NCBI GenBank assembly: GCA_008363385.1
Contig: RHKY01000006.1
Coordinates: 124,001 to 188,000, forward strand
DNA length: 64,000 nt
Reading direction: 5' to 3'
DNA from: Acidobacteriota bacterium
GTDB taxonomy: Bacteria > Acidobacteriota > Thermoanaerobaculia > UBA5066
Position numbers and translations under genes: made by a program. The notes below the pieces were generated by a model. That model was given only the letters and a program-made list of their open reading frames with translations. It was not told the origin of the DNA and did not search any database. Below, piece by piece: positions 27,524 to 34,945 of this stretch (its first letter is position 1; every line of letters begins with the position of its first letter).

Positions 27524-28276
27524 TCAGGCCGCGCGGCGCGGACGCGCCGGACCCGCGGGGAGGACGCCCGCGAAGCTGAGGCGGTGGACGACGGAAGGGC
27601 CGTGGCGCCGCAGCGCCCGGAGGTGCTCGGGCGTGCCGTAGCCCTTGTGGGCGGCGAAGCCGTACCAGGGCCGGAGGCGGTCCTCCGACTCCATGCGGGC
27701 GTCACGCGCCACCTTCGCCAGGACCGAGGCGGCGGCGATGGCCGCCACGCGCCCGTCGCCGCCGACGAAGGCGCGCTGGGGCGGGCCGAGCCCGCCGGGC
27801 ACCGGGTGCCCGTCGACGAGGACGAGGTCGGCGCGCAGCCCTCTGCCGGCCAGCTCCGCGAGCGCCCGGAGCATCGCCAGGCGGGTCGCCTCGGCGATGC
27901 CGCAGCAGTCGATCTCGGCAGGCGAGGACCAGCCCAGACCTGCCGCGATCGCCTTCCTCCGGACGACGGCGGCCAGGTCCGCCCGGACCTCCGGGGCGAG
28001 CCGCTTGGAGTCATTCAGCCCAAGGATAGGGGATTCCGGGTCGAGAAGCACAGCGCCCGCGCAGACGGGACCCGCCAGGCACCCCCTCCCGACCTCGTCG
28101 ACGCCGGCCACGAGCCGGAAGCCCTCCGCCCGCGCGCGGCGCTCCTCGGTCAGGAGACGCTCGAGGCGGGCGCGCTCGGCCGGGAGGTCGCTCGCTCTCG
28201 GAGGGCGCGAGGGGGCTGCGGCGCCGCCGTGCGCCTCGCCCACCGCCCGATTCCCCTCGGGGTCCCGTCGCTCCAC
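27524..28276 (-). CDS. rnhB: Ribonuclease HII
   Basis: 250 residues (catalytic core about 55-235). The RNase HII motif VAGVDEVGRGCLAGPV carries the Asp-Glu catalytic pair; ILGLNDSKRL, VLVDGHP and the C-terminal AHKGYGTPEHL complete the active site. It removes RNA from RNA-DNA hybrids and misincorporated ribonucleotides. A GTG at 28276 gives a 50-residue Arg/Ala-rich lead; a start closer to the domain is possible. It follows rplS in the usual rpsP-rimM-trmD-rplS-rnhB order. Confidence 0.93.
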   Translation of the reverse strand: MERRDPEGNRAVGEAHGGAAAPSRPPRASDLPAERARLERLLTEERRARAEGFRLVAGVDEVGRGCLAGPVCAGAVLLDPESPILGLNDSKRLAPEVRADLAAVVRRKAIAAGLGWSSPAEIDCCGIAEATRLAMLRALAELAGRGLRADLVLVDGHPVPGGLGPPQRAFVGGDGRVAAIAAASVLAKVARDARMESEDRLRPWYGFAAHKGYGTPEHLRALRRHGPSVVHRLSFAGVLPAGPARPRRAA

Positions 28277-28345
28277 CCCCGGCTGCCCTCCCTTGCGGCG
28301 TCCGGCGACCGGCGCCGCGACCGATGGGCGCGCGCCCGGCGCGCG

Positions 28346-28693
28346 TCAGGCGTCGCGGCGCTCGGCGACCCGTGCGGCCTTCCCCCGCCGCTCGCGGAGG
28401 TAGTACAGCTTGGCGCGGCGCACGATCCCGTGACGCTCGACCTCGATCCGGTCCAGGACGGGCGAGTGGACCGGGAAGGTCCTCTCGACGCCGATCCCCT
28501 GCGAGACCTTTCGGACCGTGAACGTCTCGCGGATGCCCCCGCCCCTCCGGGCGATGACGAGGCCCTGGAAGACCTGGATCCGCTCCTTCTCGCCCTCGCG
28601 GACCTTCACGTGGACCTTGACGGTGTCACCCGGGACGAAGGGGGGGACGTCGGCGCGGAGCCCGTGACGCTCGGCCTCAAGCAGCTTGTCCAT
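28346..28693 (-). CDS. rplS: 50S ribosomal protein L19
   Basis: 115 residues, a normal L19 length, with the conserved [19 protein letters not shown] and [17 protein letters not shown] segments. GGAGG sits upstream of the ATG. It is 87 bases from trmD with TAGAAT in between (minus strand, at about 28784-28789), which could give rplS its own promoter. Part of the ribosome/tRNA-modification block. Confidence 0.97.
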   Translation of the reverse strand: MDKLLEAERHGLRADVPPFVPGDTVKVHVKVREGEKERIQVFQGLVIARRGGGIRETFTVRKVSQGIGVERTFPVHSPVLDRIEVERHGIVRRAKLYYLRERRGKAARVAERRDA

Positions 28694-28780
28694 GACGCGG
28701 CAACCTCCGAAATCGCTCTGCCGGGTGTCGGGAGCCGGGGCGCGTCCGACGGCCGCCGGGATCCGAACCGGAAAACCTTT

Positions 28781-29536
28781 CTATTCTACACGCGGAGAGG
28801 CCCGTTCCGCAACGCGGCGGCGCATCTCCTCCTCCGACGGGTCCGCGCGGAACGCCGCCCAGAGGTCGGGCCGGTGTCGCGCCGTCTCCTCCATCTGCCG
28901 CTCCCGCCGCCAGCGCCGGATCCGATCGTGGTGGCCGGAGAAGAGGACCTCCGGCACGCCGAGGCCGCGGAACTCGCGGGGCCGCGTGTAGTGGGGGTGG
29001 TCCAGGAGGCCGTCCTCGAAGCTGTCCAGCCGGACGCTCTCGGCGTCGCCGACGACTCCCGGGACGAACCGCGAGACGGCCTCCACCACCGCCAGCGCCG
29101 CCACCTCGCCGCCCGAGAGGACGAAGTCGCCCAAGGAGAGCTCCTCGTCGAAGAGCCCCGCCTCGCGGGTCCGCTCGTCGATCCCCTCGTAGCGCCCGCA
29201 GACGAGCGCCACGCGCCGCCGCCCCGCGTACTCCCTCGCGACGCCGGCGTCCAGCCGGCGGCCCCGCGGCGAGAGGAGGACGACCCAGGGGGGATCGGCG
29301 TCCGGCTCGGCCCGGAGCGCCTCCACCGCCGCGAAGACGGGCGGCGCCGCCAGGACCATCCCCGGCCCCCCGCCGTAAGGCTCGTCGTCCACCTTCCGGT
29401 GCGGGTCCTCGGAGAAGGCGCGGAGGTCGACGAGCCTCACGTCCAGGAGCCCCGCGTCGACCGCCCGCCCGAGGAGCGACTCGGAGAGCGGCGAGGCGAA
29501 GTAGCCGGGGAAGATCGTGACGAGGTCGAAGCGCAT
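28781..29536 (-). CDS. trmD: tRNA (guanine-N1)-methyltransferase
   Basis: 251 residues, SPOUT-class knotted enzyme that methylates G37 of tRNAs with an S-adenosylmethionine donor. Seen are DLVTIFPGYF at the start, DEPYGGGPGMVL, the knot region LVCGRYEGIDER and SLGDFVLSGGEVAAL, and the C-terminal LLDHPHYTRPREF. The stop of rimM and the ATG of trmD abut at 29536/29537, so translation is coupled. Confidence 0.97.
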   Translation of the reverse strand: MRFDLVTIFPGYFASPLSESLLGRAVDAGLLDVRLVDLRAFSEDPHRKVDDEPYGGGPGMVLAAPPVFAAVEALRAEPDADPPWVVLLSPRGRRLDAGVAREYAGRRRVALVCGRYEGIDERTREAGLFDEELSLGDFVLSGGEVAALAVVEAVSRFVPGVVGDAESVRLDSFEDGLLDHPHYTRPREFRGLGVPEVLFSGHHDRIRRWRRERQMEETARHRPDLWAAFRADPSEEEMRRRVAERASPRVE

Positions 29537-30061
29537 TCAGTCCAGGAGCCCCTCGGGCGGGTCGAGGACGACGCGCCTCTCTTCGGCGTCGGCCGAGACG
29601 AAGATCGGGGCGCGGAAGGGGACGTCTCGCTCCCCCGCGGGCGTCTCGACGACGAGGAGCGGCAGCCCCCCGGCCTCGACGATGTCGCCGGCGGTGCCGA
29701 GCGGGAGCCCGGCGGTGTCGACGACCGCGAAGCCGCGGAGCTCCCAGTGGAAGAAGTAGCCCGGGGGCCGCTCGGGCTCGTCGCCCGGGGCGACGAGGAG
29801 CTCGGCCCCCCGGAGGCCCTCGGCCTCAGAGCTGCTCGCGACACCGGCGAACCGGACGAGCAGCCGCTCCCCGTGCGGGCGCGACGACTCGACCGTCAGC
29901 TTCCCGAGGTCGCCTCCCGGGGCGACGCGGAACAGGTCGTGGCCCGCGTCGAAGCGGGACGGGAAGTCCGTGAGGACCTCCACGGAGACCTCGCCGCCGA
30001 GCCCGTGCGGGCGGACGACGCGGCCGACGACGACCCAGTCCTCCGGCCCGCCGGGGGTCAC
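29537..30061 (-). CDS. rimM: 16S rRNA processing protein RimM
   Basis: 174 residues with an N-terminal beta-barrel (VVGRVVRPHGLGGEVSVEVLTDFP) and a C-terminal PRC barrel (YFFHWELRGFAVVDTAGLPL ... DVPFRAPIFVSAD). RimM helps assemble the 30S head around S19. It starts 10 bases downstream of rpsP; the KH-domain gene (khpA) often found between them is missing. GTG/ATG choice: the first in-frame start gives the expected barrel, so it is retained. Confidence 0.93.
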   Translation of the reverse strand: MTPGGPEDWVVVGRVVRPHGLGGEVSVEVLTDFPSRFDAGHDLFRVAPGGDLGKLTVESSRPHGERLLVRFAGVASSSEAEGLRGAELLVAPGDEPERPPGYFFHWELRGFAVVDTAGLPLGTAGDIVEAGGLPLLVVETPAGERDVPFRAPIFVSADAEERRVVLDPPEGLLD

Positions 30062-30071
30062 CGGAAGGCCC

Positions 30072-30305
30072 TCAGGCCCCGCGGGTCAGGAGCCGCTTGA
30101 CGGTCGGCGAGGCCTGCGCCCCCTTGCCGATCCAGTTCGCGGCCTTCTCCCGGTCCAGCTTCAGGAGCGGCGGGTTCTTCGTCGGGTCGTAGTAGCCCAG
30201 CTCGTCGACGATCTTCGCCGTCGGGGTCCGGCGCCCGTCGGAGACGACCACTCTGTAGGCCGGGGCGTTCGTGCCGCCGACGCGGCGGAGGCGGATCTTG
30301 AGCAT
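30072..30305 (-). CDS. rpsP: 30S ribosomal protein S16
   Basis: 77 residues. MLKIRLRRVGGTNAPAYRVV and the segment ELGYYDPTKNPP are diagnostic of S16. The ATG is preceded by AGGA about 6-9 bases upstream. It lies 74 bases downstream of ffh and opens the rpsP-rimM-trmD pair of couplings. Slightly short compared with many S16 proteins, which carry C-terminal extensions. Confidence 0.96.
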   Translation of the reverse strand: MLKIRLRRVGGTNAPAYRVVVSDGRRTPTAKIVDELGYYDPTKNPPLLKLDREKAANWIGKGAQASPTVKRLLTRGA

Positions 30306-30379
30306 CGTGTCCTCTTTCCTTTCGTGCCGCCCGGCGGATCCGCCGCCGGGCCCGTGTCGCGGGAGCGCCGGGCGCGCCG

Positions 30380-31681
30380 TCAGAACCGCATCCGCGGCGC
30401 GCTCTTCATCACCTTCTTCATCGAGACGAACTGCTTGAGCAGCTGGTTGACCTCCGGCACGGTCGTCCCCGAGCCGGCCGCGATGCGGCGCCGCCGGCTC
30501 CCGTCGATGATACGGGGGTCGGCCCGCTCCGCCGGGGTCATCGAGTCGATGATCGCCTCCAGGTGCTTGGTGGCGTCGTCGGGGACGTCGAGCTGGGAGA
30601 GCTGCTTGAACGGGCCCACCTTCGGCAGGTGCCCGAGGAGGGAGCCGAGCGGCCCGATCTTCTTGAGCGACTGCATCTGGTCCCGGAGGTCGTTCAGGTC
30701 GAACTCGGCCTTCCGGAGCCTCTCGGCGGCCCTCAGGGCGGCCTTCTGGTCGGCCTCCTCGGAGACCTTCTCGATCAGGCCCATCACGTCGCCCAGGCCC
30801 AGGATGCGCGAGGCCGCCCGGTCCGGGTGGAACGGCTCGATGTCCCGGATCTTCTCCCCCACGCCGATCAGCTTCACCGGCTTGCCGACGACCGAGGAGA
30901 GCGAGAGGGCCGCCCCGCCCCGGGCGTCGCCGTCGGTCTTCGTGAGGATGACGCCGGAGAGCGAGAGCCGCGCGGCGAACGCCTGCGCGGAGCGGACCAC
31001 GTCCTGGCCCGTCATGGCGTCGGCGACGAAGAGGACCTCGTCGGGCTGCGCCGCGGCCTGCACCTCGGCGATCTCGTCCATGAGGGCCTCGTCGACGTGG
31101 AGCCGGCCCGCGGAGTCGACGATGGCCACGTCGTACCCGAACGTCCGGGCGTCCTTCACCGCCGCGGCGACCCGCTTGACGGCGCTCGGCTCGCCCTTCG
31201 GGTCGAAGCACATCAGGCCGTTCTCCTTGGCCAGCGTCCGGAGCTGCTCGGTGGCTGCGGGGCGCTGGGTGTCGGCCGGGACGAGGAGGACCTGCTTGCC
31301 CAGGGAGCGCTTCAGGTGGAGGGCCAGCTTGGCGGCGGTGGTCGTCTTCCCCGAGCCCTGGAGGCCGACGAGGAGGAGGACGGCCGGACGCTTCTTGAGG
31401 TTGAGCGGCTCGAGCGCCCCCCCGAGGACCCGTGTCAGCTCGGCCTGGACGATCTTCAGGACCTGCTGCGCCGGGGAGAGCGCCGTGAGGACCTCCTGCC
31501 CGACCGCCCGCTGCCGGACGGCGGCGACGAAGTCCTTGACCACGCCCAGGTGGACGTCGGCCTCCAGGAGAGCCGTACGGATCTCCTTCAGGGCCTGGTC
31601 GACGTGGAACTCGGTGAGGTGTCCCTCCCCCCGGAGCTCCTTGAAGACCCGCTGCAGACGATCGGAGAGGGAGTCGAACAT
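30380..31681 (-). CDS. ffh: Signal recognition particle protein Ffh (SRP54)
   Basis: 433 residues: N-terminal four-helix domain, GTPase G-domain with [37 protein letters not shown] and LTKTDGDARGGAAL, and a C-terminal M domain containing GSRRRRIAAGSGTTVPEVN, the SRP-RNA contact. It targets nascent membrane and secretory proteins to FtsY/SecYEG. TATCCT (31698-31703) lies 16 bases before the ATG and there is no clear Shine-Dalgarno. The 4.5S RNA gene is not nearby. Confidence 0.97.
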   Translation of the reverse strand: MFDSLSDRLQRVFKELRGEGHLTEFHVDQALKEIRTALLEADVHLGVVKDFVAAVRQRAVGQEVLTALSPAQQVLKIVQAELTRVLGGALEPLNLKKRPAVLLLVGLQGSGKTTTAAKLALHLKRSLGKQVLLVPADTQRPAATEQLRTLAKENGLMCFDPKGEPSAVKRVAAAVKDARTFGYDVAIVDSAGRLHVDEALMDEIAEVQAAAQPDEVLFVADAMTGQDVVRSAQAFAARLSLSGVILTKTDGDARGGAALSLSSVVGKPVKLIGVGEKIRDIEPFHPDRAASRILGLGDVMGLIEKVSEEADQKAALRAAERLRKAEFDLNDLRDQMQSLKKIGPLGSLLGHLPKVGPFKQLSQLDVPDDATKHLEAIIDSMTPAERADPRIIDGSRRRRIAAGSGTTVPEVNQLLKQFVSMKKVMKSAPRMRF

Positions 31682-32016
31682 CGTCCGAAAGCGCAGGAGG
31701 ATAGCAGGCGACGGCCGATCCGGGAAGGCGCGCGGCCGGCGGGCCGCCGCCCCGACAGATGGGACTTGACAGCCGGGCCGGATGGCTTATCCTCTCCGGC
31801 GAAGCTCGGGGTCCGATCCGGCCCGCGATGTATGTGTGGCCGCACCAGATCGGAATCGCCCGCTCGGCAGTCCAGGGGCGGAGGGCCCCCGGCGAGGAGG
31901 ATGGCAAGGCGGGCCACGGCATCGAGCGGCTTCCGGCTTCCCCCCAGACCCTGTCGACCAGATTCCGGATCGCTGACGTCCAGCGACCTAGTAGCCCCGA
32001 AAGGAAGGAGATCGGC
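31682..32016 (+). other. Divergent intergenic region and long leader of the small lipoprotein
   Basis: 335 bases without a gene between ffh (minus) and the lipoprotein (plus). It contains the ffh -10-like TATCCT (31698-31703, minus strand), a near-consensus plus-strand promoter at 31766-31793, and then about 217 bases of leader. Hairpins are visible: a nested stem around 31880-31914 and CGCTG/CAGCG at about 31971-31985 just before the ribosome-binding site AAGGAAGGAG (32001-32010). I see no match to tRNA, SRP RNA, 6S RNA or a known riboswitch. Confidence 0.5.
31766..31793 (+). promoter_or_regulatory. Sigma-70-type promoter (TTGACA-16-TATCCT)
   Basis: A perfect -35 TTGACA at 31766-31771 and a -10 TATCCT at 31788-31793 separated by 16 bases, unusually good for this GC-rich window. 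Transcription toward the lipoprotein at 32017 would begin near 31800. Confidence 0.65.
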
Positions 32017-32277
32017 ATGAAGAAGTCCCTGTCCCTGATCGCCATCGGCGCTTTCGCTCTCGGCACCGTCGCCTGCGGCGGCGAGAAGCCGGCCGCCCCC
32101 CCGAGCGAGCCCCCCAAGGTCGTCGAGGAGACCCCGGCCGCTCCGGCCGCTCCGTCGACCGAGGCTCCGGCCACGCCGTCGACCGAGGCTCCGGCCACCC
32201 CGTCGACCGAGGCTCCGGCCACCCCGGCGGCCGCCCCGGCCACCGGCGCCGAGGCCCCGGCTGCCCCGGCCAAGTAA
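32017..32277 (+). CDS. Small repeat-rich lipoprotein
   Basis: 86 residues. A Lys-Lys signal peptide (MKKSLSLIAIGAFALGTVAC) ends at a Cys with a weak lipobox (TVAC), followed by GGEKPAAPPSEPP and a Pro/Ala/Glu/Thr tail with three perfect copies of the octapeptide PSTEAPAT. The matching DNA is three 24-base tandem units at 32152-32223. The tail should be an extended, wall- or periplasm-spanning stalk. Strong ribosome-binding site AAGGAAGGAG, its own promoter and its own terminator indicate an abundant monocistronic mRNA. Family unknown. Confidence 0.75.
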   Translation: MKKSLSLIAIGAFALGTVACGGEKPAAPPSEPPKVVEETPAAPAAPSTEAPATPSTEAPATPSTEAPATPAAAPATGAEAPAAPAK

Positions 32278-32300
32278 GCCAGCACGAACCAGTTCTGGCG

Positions 32301-32331
32301 AGGCGCCCCGGCGATGCCGGGGCGCCTTTTT
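32301..32331 (+). terminator. Rho-independent terminator of the small lipoprotein gene
   Basis: A perfect 12-base inverted repeat (AGGCGCCCCGGC at 32301-32312 and its complement at 32316-32327) around a 3-base GAT loop, followed by a T run (32327-32331) ending TTTTTCT. It lies 23 bases after the stop codon. Confidence 0.92.
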
Positions 32332-32339
32332 CTATTGGT

Positions 32340-32396
32340 GTTCCCGGGGAACCCGGGACCGTGCGGTTTCCCCGGACCCCTCCGCCACGGAGCGGC
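32340..32396 (+). repeat. REP-like hairpin repeat, copy 1
   Basis: A 57-base unit starting GTTCCCGGGGAACCCGGGAC and ending CACGGAGCGGC, identical to 32420-32476. It can fold through CCGGGGAACC pairing with GGTTTCCCCGG. A related copy in inverse orientation lies beside pilT at 55213-55255. Confidence 0.8.
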
Positions 32397-32419
32397 CGCT
32401 CGCTCCGCTCGCACCGGAC

Positions 32420-32476
32420 GTTCCCGGGGAACCCGGGACCGTGCGGTTTCCCCGGACCCCTCCGCCACGGAGCGGC
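32420..32476 (+). repeat. REP-like hairpin repeat, copy 2
   Basis: A perfect second copy of 32340-32396, offset by exactly 80 bases. The 23-base spacer contains GCTCGCTCCGCTCGC, which resembles the GAGCGAAGCGAG motif preceding the third copy near 55190. The region after it (to 32554) is simply the leader of the next gene. Confidence 0.8.
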
Positions 32477-32554
32477 GTCTTCCGGGGAAGACAGCGAGAG
32501 CTGGCAGGCTCCTTGCGCGATCCCCGTCGGCCGTTCCCGGCCGGAGGTCGAGAG

Positions 32555-33418
32555 ATGAAGAGCCCCCGTCCTTTCCGTACCGCGCCCCTCCGGGCGCTGA
32601 TGGCGACGCTGATCGCCGCCGCGGCGGTCCTCGCCTCCGAGGCCGCGGCCGACTCGATCGCGACCGACCGGGCGTTCCTGCCCGCGGTCCACGTCAACGG
32701 CGCCACGGGCGTCTTCCGGACCGACGTGACCATCTTCAACCCGGACACCAGCCGCCACGCCGTGGTGAAGCTCTACTTCGCCGAGGCCGAGAAGGACGGC
32801 TCCACCGCGGACGGCTTCCAGTTCGAGCTCGCGCCGCGGGAGTCGCAGACGCTCGTCGACCTCCTCTGCGACCCGAGCCTCTGGAACTACTGCTCCGGCG
32901 GCTACGGCCTCCTCGAGGTGATCGGGGAGGACCGGACCGGCCACCCGACGAACCTGATCGTCACGAGCAACACCTACAACGTCGCGGGCGCGCAGGCGGG
33001 GACCTACGGTCAGTTCATCCCCGGGCAGCCGTACCGAAAGGCCCTCGGCTTCGACGACTCGGTCCGCGGGGACCTCTACACGATCGGCCTCCCGGCGGAC
33101 CCGGTGTACCGGGTCAACGCCGTCGTGATGAACCCGACGGACCGGTGGCTCGAGGCGGGCGTCCAGCTCGTCGACGGGGCGGGCTACCGGTACGGCACCC
33201 GGATCAAGGACGTCCCCCCCTACTCGATGGTCCAGATGAACGACGTCTTCGGCAAGGAGTTCGCCGCGTTCGGCCCCTTCCCCGAGCAGTACGGGCCCTA
33301 CCGCCTGACGTTCTTCGTGAACCTCGCCAACGGCGCGCGGGTCCTCGGCTACGCGACGATCACCGACACCCGGACGGGCGACCCGTACCTGGTCACCGCG
33401 GAGCCCGTCGAGCCGTGA
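32555..33418 (+). CDS. Secreted protein of unknown function
   Basis: 287 residues with a signal peptide (basic start, hydrophobic ATLIAAAAVLASEAAA, cleavage near residue 33) and a mature beta-rich domain beginning FLPAVHVNGATGVFRTDVTI followed by FNPDTSRHAVVKLYF. The pattern, a first strand then conserved FNP motifs and a repeat of the fold near residue 175 (VVMNPTDRWLEAGVQLVD), suggests two related beta-sandwich modules. One Cys pair (residues about 108 and 116) could form a disulfide. GGAGG precedes the ATG. I do not recognise an assigned family; small secreted proteins of this style are common in Acidobacteria-like genomes. Confidence 0.75.
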   Translation: MKSPRPFRTAPLRALMATLIAAAAVLASEAAADSIATDRAFLPAVHVNGATGVFRTDVTIFNPDTSRHAVVKLYFAEAEKDGSTADGFQFELAPRESQTLVDLLCDPSLWNYCSGGYGLLEVIGEDRTGHPTNLIVTSNTYNVAGAQAGTYGQFIPGQPYRKALGFDDSVRGDLYTIGLPADPVYRVNAVVMNPTDRWLEAGVQLVDGAGYRYGTRIKDVPPYSMVQMNDVFGKEFAAFGPFPEQYGPYRLTFFVNLANGARVLGYATITDTRTGDPYLVTAEPVEP

Positions 33419-33437
33419 GCCCCCTCCCCGGCCCCCG

Positions 33438-34100
33438 GTGACGCGCGGGCTCCTCCTCGACCTGGGGAACGTCCTGGTCCGGTTCGACCACGGCCGGACC
33501 CTGGAGCGCCTCCACGCCGCGACGGGCGCCCCCGAGGAGGTCCTCGGGGGCGCCCTCTTCGGCGAGCTGGAGGCTTCCTTCGACCGGGGCGAGCTGTCCC
33601 CCGAGGCCTTCTTCCGCCAGGCCGAGCGGAGGGCGGGGATCCCGCGCCTCCCCGACGAGGTTTGGGTCGCGTCCTGGCGCGACATCTTCACGCCCGAGCC
33701 CGCGGCCCTGGCCCTCCTCGGCCGGCTGGCCCACGGGGTGAGGACGGCGCTCGTCTCGAACACGAACGTCCTCCACTGGGAAGGGGTGAAGCGCGTCTGC
33801 GACGTCCACCGGCGGGTCGACGTCCTCTCGCTCTCCTTCGAGGTCGGCGCGTGCAAGCCCGACCCGGCGCTCCTCCGGCACGCGCTGCGCTCGCTCGGCG
33901 TCGGCCCCTCGGAAGCCGTCTACGCCGACGACCGGGCGGAGCTCGTGGAGGCGGCCCGCCGCGACCCGGGCGTCGACGCCTTCGTGGTCTCCTCCCCCGA
34001 GGGGCTGCGGGAGGGGCTCGAGCTGCGGGGGCTCTTGCGCCCGCGGGAGGCCACGGGCAAGCTCCGCGTCCAGGACCCAGGGGCAGGACCTGCCGGCTGA
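33438..34100 (+). CDS. HAD-superfamily phosphatase (YihX-like)
   Basis: 220 residues. Motif I is LLDLGNVLVRF, with Gly replacing the usual second Asp as in YihX/alpha-D-glucose-1-phosphatase relatives; motif II is LVSNTNVLHW, motif III Lys is in GACKPDPALLRHAL, and motif IV is VYADDRAELV. A helical cap lies at residues 15-80. It probably dephosphorylates a small sugar phosphate or phosphorylated metabolite in the cytoplasm. GTG start 20 bases after the secreted protein. The last 20 residues are not part of the fold. Confidence 0.85.
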   Translation: MTRGLLLDLGNVLVRFDHGRTLERLHAATGAPEEVLGGALFGELEASFDRGELSPEAFFRQAERRAGIPRLPDEVWVASWRDIFTPEPAALALLGRLAHGVRTALVSNTNVLHWEGVKRVCDVHRRVDVLSLSFEVGACKPDPALLRHALRSLGVGPSEAVYADDRAELVEAARRDPGVDAFVVSSPEGLREGLELRGLLRPREATGKLRVQDPGAGPAG

Positions 34101-34111
34101 CCGGAGAGACC

Positions 34112-34573
34112 ATGCGCGCCAAGACCCTCCTCACGATCCTCGTCGCCGTCGCCGTGGCGCTCGCGGTCCGTTCCGGCTGCTCCCGCTCTGGCGGGGGGGG
34201 CTCCGCGGGCCACGCCGGCGGGCCCGGGGTCCGGTTCGCGTCGCTCTCCTTCGAGGACGCCGTCTCGCGAGCCCGAGAGGAGCGGACGCTCGTCCTCGTG
34301 GACGTCTACACGGACTGGTGCGGGTGGTGCAAGAAGCTGGACAAGGAGGTCTTCGCCGACGCCCGCGTCGGGGAGGCCACGCGGGGGCTGGTGGCGATCC
34401 GCGTCAACGCCGAGAAGGGGGGCGAGGAGGTCGCCTCGCGCTTCCGCGTCGGCGGCTACCCGACCCTCCTCTTCGTGGACGGCGACGGGAACCTGGTCCA
34501 CAGGGTGGAGGGCTACCTCCCCGCCGACGAGTTCCTCGAAGTCCTCCGCGCGCTCCCCCGGAAGTCGGCCTGA
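34112..34573 (+). CDS. Membrane-anchored thioredoxin-like protein
   Basis: 153 residues: an uncleaved or signal-anchor helix (LLTILVAVAVALAV), a Gly-rich spacer, and a thioredoxin fold with active site DWCGWCKKLDKEV near residues 68-80, a cis-Pro in GGYPTLLFVDGDGN and a final helix. The CGWC motif resembles DsbD-C/thioredoxin_7-type periplasmic reductases. GGAG lies upstream of the ATG. It is 11 bases from the HAD gene and overlaps the DUF309 gene. Confidence 0.88.
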   Translation: MRAKTLLTILVAVAVALAVRSGCSRSGGGGSAGHAGGPGVRFASLSFEDAVSRAREERTLVLVDVYTDWCGWCKKLDKEVFADARVGEATRGLVAIRVNAEKGGEEVASRFRVGGYPTLLFVDGDGNLVHRVEGYLPADEFLEVLRALPRKSA

Positions 34574-34935
34574 ACGCCCCGTCCCCCGCCGCCGGGCCCG
34601 ACCACCCGCTCTTCAGGGCCGGGGCCCAGGCCGCCCGCGAAGGGGACCTCTTCGCCGCCCACGAGGAGTGGGAGGTCCTCTGGCGCGCCGCCTCCGGGGA
34701 CGAGCGAGCCCTCCTCCAGGCGCTGATCCAGGTGGCCGCGGCCGGCCTTCACCTGCGCGCCGGCCGGGAGGGACCGGCGCGCCGTCTCCTGGCGTCGGCC
34801 CATGCACGGCTCGAGCCCGTTCCGGAATCGTTCTGGGGCGTCGACGTCCGCGGGCTCAGGAGCGCGCTGGCTGCGGGGACACGCGAGGGCACGCCCTGCC
34901 GGGCTCCCGACCTCGCCGCGCTCCTCCCGCCGTGA
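34570..34935 (+). CDS. DUF309-family protein with probable CTG start
   Basis: 121 residues with the DUF309 signature AAHEEWEVLWRAASG followed by ALLQALIQVAAAGLHL; the function of the family is unknown. The frame opens immediately after the thioredoxin stop and no ATG, GTG or TTG lies in frame before residue ~50, whereas the conserved domain begins at about residue 25. The best available start is CTG at 34570, overlapping the upstream TGA (CTGA) in the same way that the other coupled genes here use ATGA/GTGA/TTGA. A shorter product from an internal start would lose the motif. Confidence 0.75.
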   Translation: MNAPSPAAGPDHPLFRAGAQAAREGDLFAAHEEWEVLWRAASGDERALLQALIQVAAAGLHLRAGREGPARRLLASAHARLEPVPESFWGVDVRGLRSALAAGTREGTPCRAPDLAALLPP

Positions 34936-34945
34936 CGCGACCGTC

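Noticed and set aside
31682-32016. Possible SRP (4.5S) RNA or tRNA beside ffh.
   Set aside because: No GGAAG-tetraloop domain of SRP RNA and no cloverleaf with a T-loop GTTCGA were found on either strand.
32340-32476. CRISPR-like pair of repeats.
   Set aside because: Only two copies with a 23-base spacer, internal palindromes and a third diverged copy elsewhere; no cas genes.
33438-33480. HAD protein inactive because the second Asp of motif I is Gly.
   Set aside because: DLGNV is normal in the YihX-type branch, and the other motifs are intact.
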